Notes: generated from the sequence alone by a model not told the origin. Shown: positions 50,285-61,941, counted from the first letter of the stretch. The stretch: 64,000 nt of DNA from Phocoena phocoena (GCF_963924675.1 NC_089224.1:46233158-46297157); one strand, 5' to 3'. Translations and numbers: made by a program.

Positions 50285-51690
50285 GCTTATAAAAACAAAA
50301 ATAAAATCCAACCGTTGATTTTTGTTCTTTTCAAAATGTCAGGAGTGTAAAGGCTGGGCCATGTTCGGTGGCAGGGTGATGCCCAGACTGCTAGATGTTA
50401 GTCTTTGGGTTTCCAGACGCACAGAACAGGGGCAGCAAGATGGCCATGTAGTACCCTGCTTCACTTTTCTTAGGGGCTCTGATGTGGTGGAACTGAAGCA
50501 GGAAGAGAAGGAGTCCAAAATGCTGAAGCTGGAAGGGACATTGGGCACAAAGCCATGGTAATAACCAGTCTGTATATATAGAGAGTTTGGTGTGGGAGGG
50601 CTCTGCACTGTAAATAAAGTAAAAGCAATAATTATCAATGGGCACCTGGGCCATGTCCTTATCAAAAGTATTCAGCTGTGTGTAAAGTCTAGTGTCTAAG
50701 CAAATAGACTGGAGAGAGGCTCTGGAGAGGAATCTGCCAGCTATTTTCCTAAGGATTTGGGGAAAAACTGTTGCCTAATGATATTTTCTAAAGCTTATTA
50801 CATGATGGTCTTGTGGATCTGGAGGAGTTTGTTCTTTTCTTTCTTTTTCTTGTTTTTTGTTTTTGGTGCTAAAAATGAGATATTTTAATAAATTAAGTTT
50901 ACTTATTGTATATGTAACATTATATAAGCACAAATTCATTTATTCATCTAAGGAGCACTTATTTCTTTGTATTAAGCATAGCTATTTTTCAAGCCTTTTT
51001 CTCCTAAAGGATTAATATTAAAAATCTCAGGTAATAAGTAAGGATTTGACTTATTCCAGGCTAACCAAATCATGACTTTTTTCCCTTTTCATGTGTTTTT
51101 CTTCTTTTTGTACATTTTCCACTCAACTTAAAAATTAAATAGATTAATGGTCAATGTATATAGTTAACATCATTCTAAATACTATGTATATGGGTTTATA
51201 TTGTGCCTATTATTTTGAAAAGCTATTTTAGGGGGGGAAAAAAGCCCAATTACTCATTATTTATGAAAACTTTGGTCTGTTCCTCTCAGGCCTAAATTTT
51301 GGGTGTTGTGTGTGGGTAGATCTGCATGGAGTTTTGAAAATGTCTTCTAGTTAGAGCCTTGGGGTACATGAGTAGTAATGTGCAGAAGGAGAGGAAAAGG
51401 GAAATGTTATTTATGGCTCTATAGTGTTAGTTTCAAAATGATGTTGGAGATCTTCTGGCCCAATTTGTTAACTCAATTTCTTAAAATTTGGTACTATAGA
51501 ATTAGAATCAGTCCCACATTAGATACTCAGCTTTCAAGAGACTACTTCTCTGTGGCAACACTTTCTATCACCTCTACCAATTTTTAAAAGATTATTTTGC
51601 TTGTAGTGAGTTTGGAGAAGAATTTGACTGGCTAATATCAAATCATTGCTGCTTGTAGAAAGCAACTTCTTTAGCAATGGTAGATCAGTG
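50285..51690. other. Unique intronic DNA, no supported gene
   Basis: Frames up to 108 codons at 50322-50665 lie on both strands over the same DNA and resemble no family. No exon signals support them. Confidence 0.4.
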
Positions 51691-51706
51691 AAGAGTGACA
51701 TGAATC

Positions 51707-51925
51707 CTTTTTTTTTAATTGAAGTATAGTTGATTCACAGTGTTGTGTTAATTTCTGTTGTACAGCAAAGTGATTCAGTTATACATATACATACATTGTT
51801 CGTTATATTCTTTTCCATTATGGTTTATCACAGGATACTGAATATAGTTCCCTGTGCTATACAGTAGGACCTTGTTGTTTATCCATCCTATATATACTAG
51901 TTTGTATCTGCTAACCACAAACTCA
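51707..51925 (-). mobile_element. Very short L1 3' end, antisense
   Basis: TTGAAGTATAGTTGATTCAC, TTGTACAGCAAAGTGATTCA, TCCCTGTGCTATACAGTAGG: the 3' UTR tip of a cetartiodactyl L1, severely 5'-truncated. TSD AGAGTGACATGAATC (51692-51706) matches 51926-51940 with one mismatch. Confidence 0.88.
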
Positions 51926-51940
51926 AGAGTGGCATGAATC

Positions 51941-53378
51941 TTTAAGAAATTCAATTCAACAAATATTTACTGAGCACCTATTATTTGGTGCTCAAATAAT
52001 AATGGTGGGGTTGCTGACCTCAAGTCGCTCAGTCTAGTGAGGAGTCCGAGAGGTGAATGAACGTTATCAGGCTGCCTGATAAGTAAGTGCAACAAGAGAA
52101 GCTTGGAAGAGGAACAGAGGGACGTTCTGAGAGAGCCAACATCTCAGAATTTTGGCTGGATTTTGACAGGAATAAGAGTTCCCAGTGATTTCTACTGAAT
52201 TAATGTGCATAGTTTAAGGAATGAATATGAATCCTCCCATTTTATTGTCACCTAAAAAAATGTGATGGCTTTCTATAGATGGGTATCCCTTCAGTAACTT
52301 ATGACATTTGGCCTTTTATTACATAGATCTTAATAGATCCTTAAGGTTAGAAACTCATGTTAATGATTCTGATTATAAAACAGTCGAATAAATAAACTAC
52401 TTCCCCTAATTTGACCTTTTTTCAGATTAGAACTGTAAATTTGTATTTGCATTGCTACTGCTTTTCTGTCGTGTTTATTGTGAATAAAAAGTTTCTATTG
52501 TTTGCTTCTACTTGAGAACTCAGGGTGCTCAACAGACATTGTTCATTGTTATTTATGAAAATACTGCATTGAAAAATAATTGAGGTATGAGTTGGTAAAC
52601 AGTTTCTTATAAAACTAGACTTCTTTGGACTAGTAATACATAACAGATCATTTCCTTTAAAGGGTGGGAAAAAAATTTAAGACCTTCAACTATAAGATGT
52701 GCTCACTAACAGCTGTTTTCTATAATAAGAGCATTTTGCATGCAGAATAGAGAAAGTGAACTGTACAAAAGGGTGTAGAGAGGAACAGCTATAACTTCTC
52801 TGGCATCTACAGCAGCCCACAGAATAAACTTCCTTCGAATGGCATTGGCATGATTAATCCCAAGCAACCTGGACACTGAAACTGCTGTTCTGAAAAGGGG
52901 CTCTGCAGCCTGGAAATGTCATGGATGTAATGCTATCTTTCTAGCTGGGGTGGGGTGCTCATGCATTTAGTGGCACCCTGCTCAGTGTTCAGGGTATTTG
53001 AATATTCATGATAGGTTGGCAGGTGGTCAGTGGATGCAGGGCTGAAGCCACTCTGAGTCCTTTTGCTTTTTCATTTTTTATTAGAGAAACTTGTAAGGTC
53101 AGGTGAGATGCCTCATTCATCATCATTTACTTCTTCTGATGTCAGTTTGGGGAAATTTTCCTAAGGTGGGCTACAGGAGACTGCCAAGTGTTAAAATCCT
53201 GTCTTCAGGATACCTCTTTGTAATCATATTTGTATTCATGGAGTGTCTGACCAATTTTTAAGTACATCATCATCCTCCCCTGCACTAAAAATGCCTCAGA
53301 CTTGTATTTCCCCACATATATAATCTTCTTGAGTCTTGATAGCCATGCTTACAATGTGTAGATGGTGTTCTCTCTTTT
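51941..53378. other. Intronic DNA, no gene seen
   Basis: 51945-52170 (AACAAATATTTACTGAGCAC and following) looks like an ancient mammalian repeat without a secure name. The rest is unclassified. Confidence 0.4.
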
Positions 53379-53387
53379 AAAGGGAAT

Positions 53388-53720
53388 GGGGGCTTTGCTG
53401 GTGGCACAGTGGTTAAGAATCCACCTGCCAGTGCAGGGTGCCCTGGTCCGGGAAGATCCCACATGCCACGGAGCAACTAAGCCCGTGCGCCACAACTACT
53501 GAGCCTGTGCTCTGGAGCCTGTGAGCCACAACTGTTGAGCCCGTATGCGACGACTACTGAGGCCCGCACACCTAGAGCCCGTGCTCTGCAACAAGGAACC
53601 ACCTCAATGAGATGCCCGTGCACCGCAACGATGAGTAGCCCCCTCTCGCCGCAACTGGAGAAAGCCCGCGTGCAACAACGAAGACCCGACGCAGCCAAAA
53701 ATAAAAAAAAATAAAAATAG
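53388..53720 (+). mobile_element. CHR SINE, long form, diverged
   Basis: GGGGGCTTTGCTGGTGGCAC head; the B-box region is deleted (GTGCAGGGTGCCCTGGTCCG lacks the GACACGGGTTCGAG part); body GCCACAACTACTGAGCCTGT; end GACGCAGCCAAAAATAAAAA. A 9-bp TSD, AAAGGGAAT, lies at 53379-53387 and 53721-53729. Without the B box it cannot have been a source gene in this form. Confidence 0.92.
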
Positions 53721-53879
53721 AAAGGGAATAGAACTAGAGCTGTCTAGAGAATCCTTAGTCCAGGACCGTGGAACTGAGTCTTCTAATCCAAATCCAGGGC
53801 TCTGTACTTTTCTCCTTTCTATTTTCATCCGAAAGGTTTACATGACAATTGGGTATTTACAGGTTAGATTTCCTGCCTT

Positions 53880-54065
53880 ACTTCTGCCACTTCTTTATGT
53901 GTTCCAGGACCTATCCTGTGTCTTTTACATACGTCACCTTGTTTAGTTCTCACATTGTCCAGGCGAGGCACCTGAGGTTCAGAAAATTGGAGTAACTTTC
54001 CAGAGGTAGCCTGGCTAGTTCGAGGTGGATTCCGGATTGACACCCAGGCATGCCTGAGCCCTTGA
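53880..54065 (-). mobile_element. MIR SINE remnant
   Basis: CACCTTGTTTAGTTCTCACA, GAGGCACCTGAGGTTCAGAA, TAACTTTCCAGAGGTAGCCT and GGCTAGTTCGAGGTGGATTC fit the MIR consensus order. Confidence 0.7.
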
Positions 54066-54100
54066 CACTCCTTATGTTCCTGAGTAAATGTTTCTGTCCT

Positions 54101-54345
54101 AATGAATTGGGAGATTGGGATTGACATATATACACTATTGATACTATGTATAAAATAGATAACTAATGAGAACCTACTCTATAGCCCAGGGAACTCTGCT
54201 CAATGTTCTGTGGTGACCTAAATGGGAAGGAAATCCAAAAAAGAGGGGATATATGTATACGTATAGCTGATTCACTTTGCTGTACAGCAGAGACTAACAC
54301 AACATTGTAAAGCAATTATACTCCAATAAAAATTAATTAAAAAAA
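54101..54345 (+). mobile_element. L1 3' UTR tip, sense
   Basis: CTATAGCCCAGGGAACTCTG, GCTGATTCACTTTGCTGTAC, AAGCAATTATACTCCAATAA then an A-rich tail: the complement of the 3' UTR at 62405. TSD TTTCTGTCCT lies at 54091-54100 and 54346-54355. The left edge is uncertain. Confidence 0.85.
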
Positions 54346-54837
54346 TTTCTGTCCTTGGGGAGTGAAAGGGAATTAGAGATGAGGTTCCTGAATATATGAT
54401 AATAAGGAAGTCTGTTAAGTGTCAAATCAGTGATTCAGACAGTTCTTTGGGAGGGTAAAAGGAGAAGAGAGGATAGTACTCTGTGGTACTCTGGAAAGGC
54501 TTTGTGAAGAAATTGAGATTTGAACTAGCATAGTATACTAAGAGTAGCATCAAAGTTCAGTGGAAGGAAAGAGGACAGAGCATAGGTGGGAAATACTGGG
54601 CATGTTTTGGGGGAATTGATGCAATTGAATGAAGCATAGGAGGATTGGTGGGTGACAAAAGGAGGAAGGGTTTAAAAGGCAGACTGGAACCCTGCTGAAG
54701 TGGACTTGGGCTACCAGGTTATGTGCTATGCGGTATATGGCCTTGATGTTCAACATATACATTTTTAATTCTTTGTGATACTTACCAGCAGAATGCAGTC
54801 TTAACTAGAATAGCTCAGTTGGCTTGCAACTGATTTT

Positions 54838-55047
54838 TTTTTTTTTTTTTTTTTTGCTGTACGCGGGCCTCTCACTGTTGTGACCTCTCCCGTTGCGGAG
54901 CACAGGCTCCGGACGCGCAGGCGCAGCGGCCATGGCTCACGGGCCCAGCCGCTCCGCGGCATGTGGGATCTTCCCGGACCGGGGCACGAACCCGCGTCCC
55001 CTGCATCGGCAGGCGGACTCTCAACCACTGCGCCACCAGGGAAAGCC
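54838..55047 (-). mobile_element. CHR SINE, short form, 0.8 kb before the MLLT3 exon
   Basis: On the + strand: long T-run, GCTGTACGCGGGCCTCTCAC, end CACCAGGGAAAGCC. A perfect 15-bp TSD, CTTGCAACTGATTTT, lies at 54823-54837 and 55048-55062. In the sense of MLLT3 it gives a poly-T tract followed by several AG dinucleotides, as in antisense SINEs that become exons. Confidence 0.95.
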
Positions 55048-55062
55048 CTTGCAACTGATTTT

Positions 55063-55786
55063 GATTTAATGGAAATTTTAGTGGGGTGAAATCATATTTA
55101 GCTTCTTAGGACATCTCTCATTTCCCAAGAGCTTGCCTAAATAGTCTTGTCTAAATAAGTCTTTCTTCATAAGAATACAAAAACCTTATTGTTTCTTAGG
55201 TATTCTTATGTGAATAGTTTTGAAGTGTTTGTATGTATTGCAGTATTTCAGTAAGTATTCCTATGGGGGTAATGGGGGATAATAAGTCTTAATGAACACC
55301 AATAACGTTGGGAGACACTGGGTTTGGGATTTCTCTAAGGAAGGAGGGTGGTCCTGCCACCTTTTGGTACGGAAATTAGGATATCTCAGAGAACGGAGGG
55401 GTTTGGGGTAGTGTGATGTCCATCAAAGACTAGACATAGATAATATGTTTGTTAGGTAACTTATAGTTGTTTTCAAGCTTTCAGTCACAAGGTGCTGTCC
55501 TCAGTTTCCCTAAAGTGTTAGGGCAGGGTGATAATCACTAAAGTCCAGTCATTCATGACCATGGTTGACTGTGATGCACTATCCCCCATCAAGATTTGAA
55601 TAAATAACTTACATATTTGATTTACATAGGAATATTATTATTGTAGATTCTGAACAAGAAGTAAAGAACAAATCAGAGAGTTAGCTGGGGCTTGGCAAAG
55701 GGCTGTGAAAATTGAGAATGATGTAGGTGGTAGGATAGGATTTTTTTTTTCATGTTTTTAAAGGAAAGAAGAATGTGTTTTTGCCT
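55063..55786. other. MLLT3: Unique intron sequence immediately upstream of the exon
   Basis: No repeat recognised. A T-run lies at 55740-55750 and the branch and pyrimidine signals follow it. Confidence 0.5.
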
Positions 55787-55828
55787 GTTAATCTCATCTC
55801 ACTTTTTTTCTCTTTTTTAATGTTGCAG
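55787..55828 (+). other. MLLT3: 3' splice site of the MLLT3 exon
   Basis: A pyrimidine-rich tract (CTCACTTTTTTTCTCTTTTTT) lies just before TGTTGCAG, ending in AG at 55827-55828. A plausible branch point is the A in GTTAATC near 55790-55791, about 38 nt before the exon. No other AG falls between the branch candidate and the acceptor, so the exon start is well determined. Confidence 0.9.
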
Positions 55829-55911
55829 TGTGCAAAGATCCACCTTACAAAGTAGAAGAATCTGGGTATGCTGGTTTCATTTTGCCAATTGAGGTTTATT
55901 TTAAAAACAAG
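55829..55911 (+). CDS. MLLT3: MLLT3 (AF9) YEATS-domain coding exon, probably exon 3
   Basis: Internal coding exon of 83 bp, bounded by AG at 55827-55828 and GT at 55912-55913. It enters in phase 1 (two bases complete a Val codon started in the previous exon) and leaves in phase 0 after 27 full codons, with no stop. The translation contains [16 protein letters not shown] and ends IEVYFKNK, matching residues 65-92 of AF9 as I know the protein. The paralogue MLLT1 (ENL) has Glu for Asp, Met for Leu and His for Tyr here, so MLLT3 is preferred. Family knowledge: AF9 is a nuclear reader of acetylated and crotonylated histone H3 that links chromatin to the super elongation complex and DOT1L. Gly77, Tyr78, Ala79 and Phe81, all in this exon, belong to the acyl-lysine pocket. 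The exon number is from memory of the gene structure. MLLT3 is a partner in KMT2A leukaemia fusions, which usually lose this domain. Confidence 0.96.
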
Positions 55912-55917
55912 GTATGT
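55912..55917 (+). other. MLLT3: 5' splice site of the MLLT3 exon
   Basis: The exon end AAG is followed by GTATGT, a close match to the U1 snRNA consensus. This supports a constitutively spliced exon. Confidence 0.9.
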
Positions 55918-56404
55918 AATCTTTACTCATTAATTTTTCAATAGAAGATCCTTCATTAACCAAATGATGTTTAAAATAGTTTTGATTCATAAGCACTTCT
56001 ATCACTAGATGATTTAAAAATGAAAGTTAAAATTTGTCTTCTAGGAATTTTGGCTATTGTTGTCCTTAATTAAAGAGGAAGTGGCTAGAGAAAGATAATT
56101 TCAGTTCTGTGAAGTCAGATTATATGAAATCCATTAAATGTTTCTTTTAAGAGAAGAGTGATTACCTTTTGAAAAAGAAGATTAATATATGTTTGTACAA
56201 TAGAAAAGAGAAATTACAGCTTTTCGGTGAAATGATCCTTTTCTCATTTTCATAATTCTAGAATTTGAGACTTACAAAGAATAATCTCTCCTTTACCTTT
56301 ATCGGATACACACATGTGACACATATATATACAATTATATCAGCAAGTAGATATTATGGATTCTATTGGATTTTTAAAATTTCAGCAGTGCATATATGGC
56401 AAAA

Positions 56405-56600
56405 CACGCAGACTGTATAATATTGGACACATCGCTCAACCTCTGTGGGGCTCACTATCATTTATAAAATGGGGATAGGATAAGTGTATCTACCTCATAA
56501 GGTGGCTAGGAGGATTAGATTAAATAAAGCTATGCGGGATTTTTAGAATAATGCTTCATATGTAAGTAAGCACTTAGTAAATGCTAGCTGTTATTTTTAA
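56405..56600 (+). mobile_element. MIR SINE remnant
   Basis: GACACATCGCTCAACCTCTG, ATAAAATGGGGATAGGATAA, CTACCTCATAAGGTGGCTAG, GAGGATTAGATTAAATAAAG and AAGCACTTAGTAAATGCTAG follow the complete MIR core and 3' order. Confidence 0.85.
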
Positions 56601-56721
56601 TCACCCTGTTTCTTCCTTTTATTCCAAGGTAATCATAGTTCCTGAAACCTGCCCCAAAGTGAGAGAATTCACATTTTTCTTTTTAAAGGAACTGAGCAAT
56701 TAGAATGTTGTGTTATCCAAG

Positions 56722-56912
56722 CCAGTGCTCTGTAAAGTCTGGTCCTTGGACCAGAAGCATCAGCATCACCCAAGAGCTGGTTGGAAATGAGATTCTCAGG
56801 CTCTATCCCAGATCTACTGAATCAGAATCTCTGGGTGGGGCTTAGGAATCTGCATATTTACTGGCCTTCCAGGTGAAGAAACACCACAGCGTATGAGAAC
56901 CCCTGATAAGCC
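56722..56912 (+). mobile_element. MER5-like hAT MITE
   Basis: GCTCTGTAAAGTCTGGTCCT, CAGCATCACCCAAGAGCTGG, GATCTACTGAATCAGAATCT, GTGGGGCTTAGGAATCTGCA, then CGTATGAGAACCCCTG. Charlie-type MITE; I do not separate MER5A, MER5B and relatives here. Confidence 0.75.
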
Positions 56913-56964
56913 ACTCTTTAGTGATCAGTATCTTCCACTGGAACAGTGTCCCACTGACTTTTTC

Positions 56965-57010
56965 TTTTTTTCTTTTTAATTGAAGTATAGTTGATTTACA
57001 GTATTGTGTT
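56965..57010 (-). mobile_element. Minimal L1 3' tip, antisense
   Basis: T-rich run then TTTAATTGAAGTATAGTTGA and TTTACAGTATTGTGTT, the last ~45 bp of an L1 3' UTR. Imperfect flanking repeats CCACTGACTTTTTC (56951-56964) and CTACTGGCTTTTTC (57011-57024) look like a diverged TSD. Confidence 0.75.
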
Positions 57011-57304
57011 CTACTGGCTTTTTCAATGTATAGAAGGCCTAGCCTTCAATTCAGTAAAAAATCTCTTTGTGATTAAGACATAATTAACTTTTAAATAAGC
57101 TATAATGAAACTATCTTCAAAAGTTGGAATGTGTAGAAAATAGGGATAAATTTTACTTTTCATATTTCTTGTTTTTTCAAGCCGGTCTCCTCATGTGCTA
57201 CATTCCTGTTCCACGGCCTTCCTACACACATGATATCCCTGTTAATTATTTTTTCTTTATATTTATATTTTGGGTATGTATTTGGTGGTAACCTATTTCT
57301 GTGT

Positions 57305-57520
57305 AGTTAAATAGCTGAGTGCTTACTTTGTCCGTGGCAGTTTGCTGAGCCCTTTACATATGTTGCTTTGTTTAGTAGGTTTATAAGAACTTTTGAGAGG
57401 TTATTATTCCTATTCTACAAGAAGGGAAACTGAGTCATGGAAAGATTACATGGCTTGTCCAAGGCCACACACAGTTGGAAAGTGTTAAAACCAGATTCTT
57501 GATCTAGATCTTCCTCTCCA
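57305..57520 (-). mobile_element. MIR SINE remnant
   Basis: TGAGCCCTTTACATATGTTG, GGAAACTGAGTCATGGAAAG and GTCCAAGGCCACACACAGTT match MIR in order. Confidence 0.75.
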
Positions 57521-57685
57521 CTGGCAATTCTCTTGATTTCTGTGTCTTTGAAGCAGTAACTCTTTGCCAGAAATCAGAATTTGTTGAGATGCATTTATGT
57601 CTGTTCATATGATATGCTTTCACATTTGATGTATGGATTTGTTTTTTCTCATGTCAAGATTTCCCTTAAGAAATTAGTTTTTAGC

Positions 57686-58325
57686 TTTCTTTTTTTTATT
57701 AAAAAAATTGAGATATAACTTACACACCATAAAATTCATCCTTTAAAAATGTACAGCTCTGTGGGTTTTAGTGTATTGTGCAACCATCACCACTATTTTG
57801 TTCTAGGACATTTTTCATCACCCCATAAAGAAACCTTGTACCTATCAGCCATCACTCCTCATTCCTTACTCTCCCAGCCCCTGGGGTTAATCTATTCCCT
57901 TTCTCTGTGTAATATCCTATTCTGGCCAATTCTTATCAATGAAATCATACAATATGTGGCCTTTTGTGTCTGGCTTCTTTCATTTAGTAGGTTTTCAAGG
58001 TTTATCCGTGTTATAGGATGTACCAATACTTATTCCTTTTTATAACTGAATGCTATTCCATTGTATAAATAATGCCACATTTTTTCTTATATTTGTATTC
58101 ATTATTTGATGGACATTTGACTTGTTTCCATCTTTGCCCTATGAATAATGCTGCTACGAACATTCATATACAAGTTTTTGTGTGGACATATGTTTTCAAG
58201 TCTCCTGTTTATACACCTAGATGGAGTTGTTGGGTCGTGTGGTAACTCTGTGTTTAATTTAACTTTTTAAAGAACTGCCAAACTGTTTTCCAAAATGACT
58301 GTACTATTTTACTTTCCTACCAGCA
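57686..58325 (-). mobile_element. Older L1 3' region, antisense
   Basis: Antisense L1 phrases in order: AATTGAGATATAACTTACAC, ACAGCTCTGTGGGTTTTAGT, ATTTGATGGACATTTGACTT, AATAATGCTGCTACGAACAT, AACTGTTTTCCAAAATGACT. ORF2 remnants are full of stops. A 98-codon sense frame over it is spurious. Confidence 0.88.
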
Positions 58326-60459
58326 ATGTATGAAGGTACACTGAAGGCTTCAGTTTGGAAATAATGCTGCAATAAAGTATCTTCTCTCCTACTTTGTTTT
58401 TAACTTTTCTGGTCACTTTTACAAGCTCTCCTTTCTTCAGAGAAATATATTTTCTGAACTGCCCAATTCCCTCCTTATTTAGAAATAACTGGAATCTCCT
58501 CATCCGCCAGATTTAAAAAGAAAGTAAATGAAGGATGAAGAGGCTGCAAGTAATGTCTGCACACGTGCGCACACACAAATGCAGTCGTCTTGGTACTTTG
58601 GGTAGCAATTCTTATGACTGAAAGACATATTATTTATTCACTTTGTGAGGAATTTTTAGTTTCTTAAAATATGAAAGAAGAAAGATGCACCTGAGATGGA
58701 AAACAGTTATTTCTTTGGGGCCATTGTAAAATAAACATTCAGCTGACCACTGTGTAGTAGATACTCTGTTTAGTGTCCAGATTAGCTGATTTTTATATTT
58801 TCTTTAAGATTTTATACATGATAATTATTGCTTTTTTCACAGGTGCACAATGAAACATATTTCAGTGTTTGTAATATGAAAAAGTAGTATACAACTAATT
58901 GTAGAGATGTGGATCAATTACTGGTGGGTTAATAATACACAAAATGCTATTTAGCAATTAATGTAGCAAGATGGATAAGTCTCAAAAACAAAAATGATGA
59001 TTATATATTATATGGTTATGATATCACTTATGTATGGTTTTATAAACCACTGAAGCCAAGAATAAATGAGGTGATGGAGACACATGTAGTACAAGAGCAT
59101 GAGTTGAAAGGACAGCACAGGAACTAAAGGGCATGGCTTACTGGGGAAGGAGGGATGGAGAAGCTCATATTTACAAAATTTTATTTCTTTAAAGAAAAAC
59201 GTAAACTAGCATGGTGAAAGTGTTAACATCTCTTTAAACTCAGTGGAAAATGTATGGGTGTAGTATTTTAAATACTTTTCTTTATGTTCTTAATTTTTTA
59301 ATTAAAATTATTGCTCTGTCATCTCTTTTTAATTTATCTTCTTAGAGTGTCTTAGAAACCAAATTTTTGCTATCTTCCATTCTGGATCTCCATCCTACTG
59401 AAATGATCTATGTGTGAAAATTTAATAGGTCTAGGCTGTTGCTCCAGAATGTTCATTTCATTTCTTCTGAGTGTATATCATTTTATTTATCCCTGGAGTT
59501 TACTCAACTCTGTCTTGTAGAAAGAACATCTTTTATAATAATGGTTTATGAAAAAGTATTATTTCAAGTTTGCATAGGAGATGAGAGAAAGCAGCAAAAA
59601 CACCTCCTCCTGATGTTGGAAGGGGCCTGCCACTGCATATTCAGTGTACAATATCACCCTGCCCTTGGTCCCATCTCCATCCGTGTACTTTTCTCGCTTA
59701 CAATAAGCTTGTCTTCAGTTTTGCTCACTTATTTGAGAGGTCAGAGTCAAGAGGGGTGGTGGAGTGTCAGTGCTTCTTATGAGTTCATGTTTGTTTATTC
59801 TCTTATTTTGTGTTTGTATTCAACAAAACAAGCCTATCCATGAGAATCTGTGTGTTTCAGAAACTAAACCAACAGGCCCACTGAAACATAATTGACTGTA
59901 GCACTTCAGGTTTGAAAGGATCCTGTGCTTCTCTCTTTCATTCTGTCCTCAGAAAAGTACATGAGTGAATGTCAAGGACTGAAGCAGACTGAGAGGGATA
60001 ATTTGATATTGCCAAAACCAGCTTTCCACCCTCTAGGAAATGTATCAGCTTTATATGGAGAATAAATACATGCTTCCTTGTTTGAACTTTGAAGAAGAAT
60101 CTTTTCTATGGAGCATAAATTGACATTATATTGATGTCAGCCCTCTAAGAAAGATATTCAGTTGGTCAGACCACAAATTTATGGTTACTTTTTACTTTCT
60201 ACTAAAAAAAAACTTCAAAAGAAAATCACACTCAGGATTCATACAAAGATTGTCACTGTCTGTGGTACTTAGCCTTAGTTTTACTGAAAAGTAATTTTTT
60301 TTTTTTGGTTTTAAACTGGTGTGAACGGTAAAGTGTTGTTACTACCTCACTCCTTTTCTGCTGGTAATTATTATATTCATCAATGTATTTTTCTCTTTAA
60401 AAAAGTATACTGGAGTATACTCCTAGTAAAAGTGAATGGAATAAAACTCAGGAGTTACT
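58326..60459. other. Intronic DNA, no supported gene
   Basis: A 134-codon open frame (59439-59843) has no recognisable domain, no initiation context and no splice support. 58911-59210 may contain a diverged L1 scrap (GCAAGATGGATAAGTCTCAA). Confidence 0.4.
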
Positions 60460-60905
60460 CCTTTCACTTCATTTAATCATTGTTAACTATTTGGTATAGC
60501 CTTTCCAGATTTTCCCCCATGCATTTGCATGGATAAAAAGTATGTCTATATAGGGATTGGCAAGGACATAATATATTATATTTTAATATTTTTTCTGTGA
60601 CTTGCCTTTAGTTCACTTAGCGATATGCCTTTCCAAGTCAGTTTTTAAAAATATCTGCATAGTATTCCATGATAATGATATACTTACATGCAGATCATCC
60701 CTGTTTTTACTATTATAAACAATGCTACCATGAACATTTTATTTTACATCTATATCTGTCTCTATATCTTTGCACATATATTTGAATATTTCTGTGGAAG
60801 AGATTCTTAGTAGTAGAATTACTGGGTTAAACATTGCATGCATTTAGTATGTCGATAGATATTGCCAGTGTGTTTTCCCAAAGGCTTTACCAATTTACAC
60901 TCCCA
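60460..60905 (-). mobile_element. Diverged L1-like remnant, antisense
   Basis: CATAGTATTCCATGATAATG, ATAAACAATGCTACCATGAA, GTAGAATTACTGGGTTAAAC and CAAAGGCTTTACCAATTTAC are diverged antisense L1 ORF2 3' phrases. Confidence 0.65.
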
Positions 60906-61929
60906 ATTGTAAGGTGGAAAATGGCCCTTCTTATTTTTTAAATTAATTCTAAAGTTGTATTGACTATTTTACAATTTGGAGGAAAAGCAGGTAATTAGTA
61001 AAAATGGTTGTGATCATTACATTAATAAAGGAATGCTGTAACAGGGATGTCTAATTCAGATGGGGTTGGGAGGGTTAGGAAGACTTTTCAGAGGAGTTCA
61101 TGCTTCAGCTAGGTCTTGAATGATGAGTTTGCACTAAACAGGTAAAGGATGGAAGTATGCTGGGAGGGAAGGCATTTTAGACAACGGGGAATACGACATG
61201 TGAAAAGCAAAATGAATGAGGTAATATGAAGCACTGGGGAACAGCAAGTGCTTCAACATTGTGGAAGGACAAGGTAGAGTAAGAGAACAAAAGCAATGCA
61301 GGAAAGGTATTAAAAGACTATAATGGTTATTACCAGGAGGTGGGATTTCATCCTGTAGAAAATGATGAGCCGTTAAAGGCTTTTATATCAATGGGAAGAT
61401 GTAATCTGATTTTTGTGTTAGAAAGATCACTCTCTTGTCATTGTGGTAGATAGAAAGGGGTAAGTTCAAAAACAGGGAGGCGACCAGATGAAGAGTGATG
61501 AAGGTCTAAGCTAAGGCAGTAGTTATTGTGACTAGAGCAAAGGGCATAGATTTGAGAGTTCCTAAGGAGGAATACTAAACAGAACTTAGAGACCATTTGA
61601 CTGTGATGAGTAAGGGAGAAGGAAGCATTAGTGATGACTTTTGTGTATTTTACCCTTGGGAAGCAATTAAGATTTCTGTTTGTCATGATATAGAGTATAG
61701 GAGAAAGGACACATGAAGATAACTTCAGTTTAAGATAATGCATGAATTTGCTGTTGCTGCCGGTCACCCCAGTGGAGGTGTGGTTAGACTGGAACACAAG
61801 CATATGACAGTCAAGTGGGAACTGGGCTGGAGGTAGAGAGGGGAGTCATTGTCATGAAGGAGGAACTAACTCCCTGTGAATGGGCGATGCCTCCCTGGGG
61901 AATTTTGCAAAAAGGTAAATGCATTTAAG
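60906..61929. other. Probable ancient repeat, family not named
   Basis: GAGTTCATGCTTCAGCTAGG followed by TCTTGAATGATGAGTTTG, CACTGGGGAACAGCAAGTGC, GATGAGCCGTTAAAGGCTTT and AAGATCACTCTCTTGTCATT resemble a well-known old mammalian interspersed repeat, but I cannot assign the family with confidence. No gene; the 121-codon minus frame here is not supported. Confidence 0.45.
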
Positions 61930-61941
61930 AGTCAATGAAGA

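Larger units (their letters stand above)
1..55828 (+). other. MLLT3: MLLT3 intron upstream of the YEATS exon (3' part, probably intron 2)
   Basis: Inferred intron. I looked for the preceding YEATS-domain segment and did not recognise it, so the upstream exon lies outside the window. The sequence is typical intronic DNA: AT-rich, full of stops in every frame, with many transposable element copies on both strands. Long early introns are known for MLLT3. Confidence 0.85.

Noticed and set aside
50111..50311. Thr-His repeat protein
   Set aside because: Translation of the TG microsatellite on the minus strand.
50322..50665. Overlapping frames on both strands (79-108 codons)
   Set aside because: Both strands open over the same DNA, with no homology recognised. 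Treated as chance.
59439..59843. 134-codon plus-strand frame with hydrophobic stretches
   Set aside because: T-rich DNA readily encodes hydrophobic residues. No known family, no Kozak or splice evidence, and it lies inside an intron.
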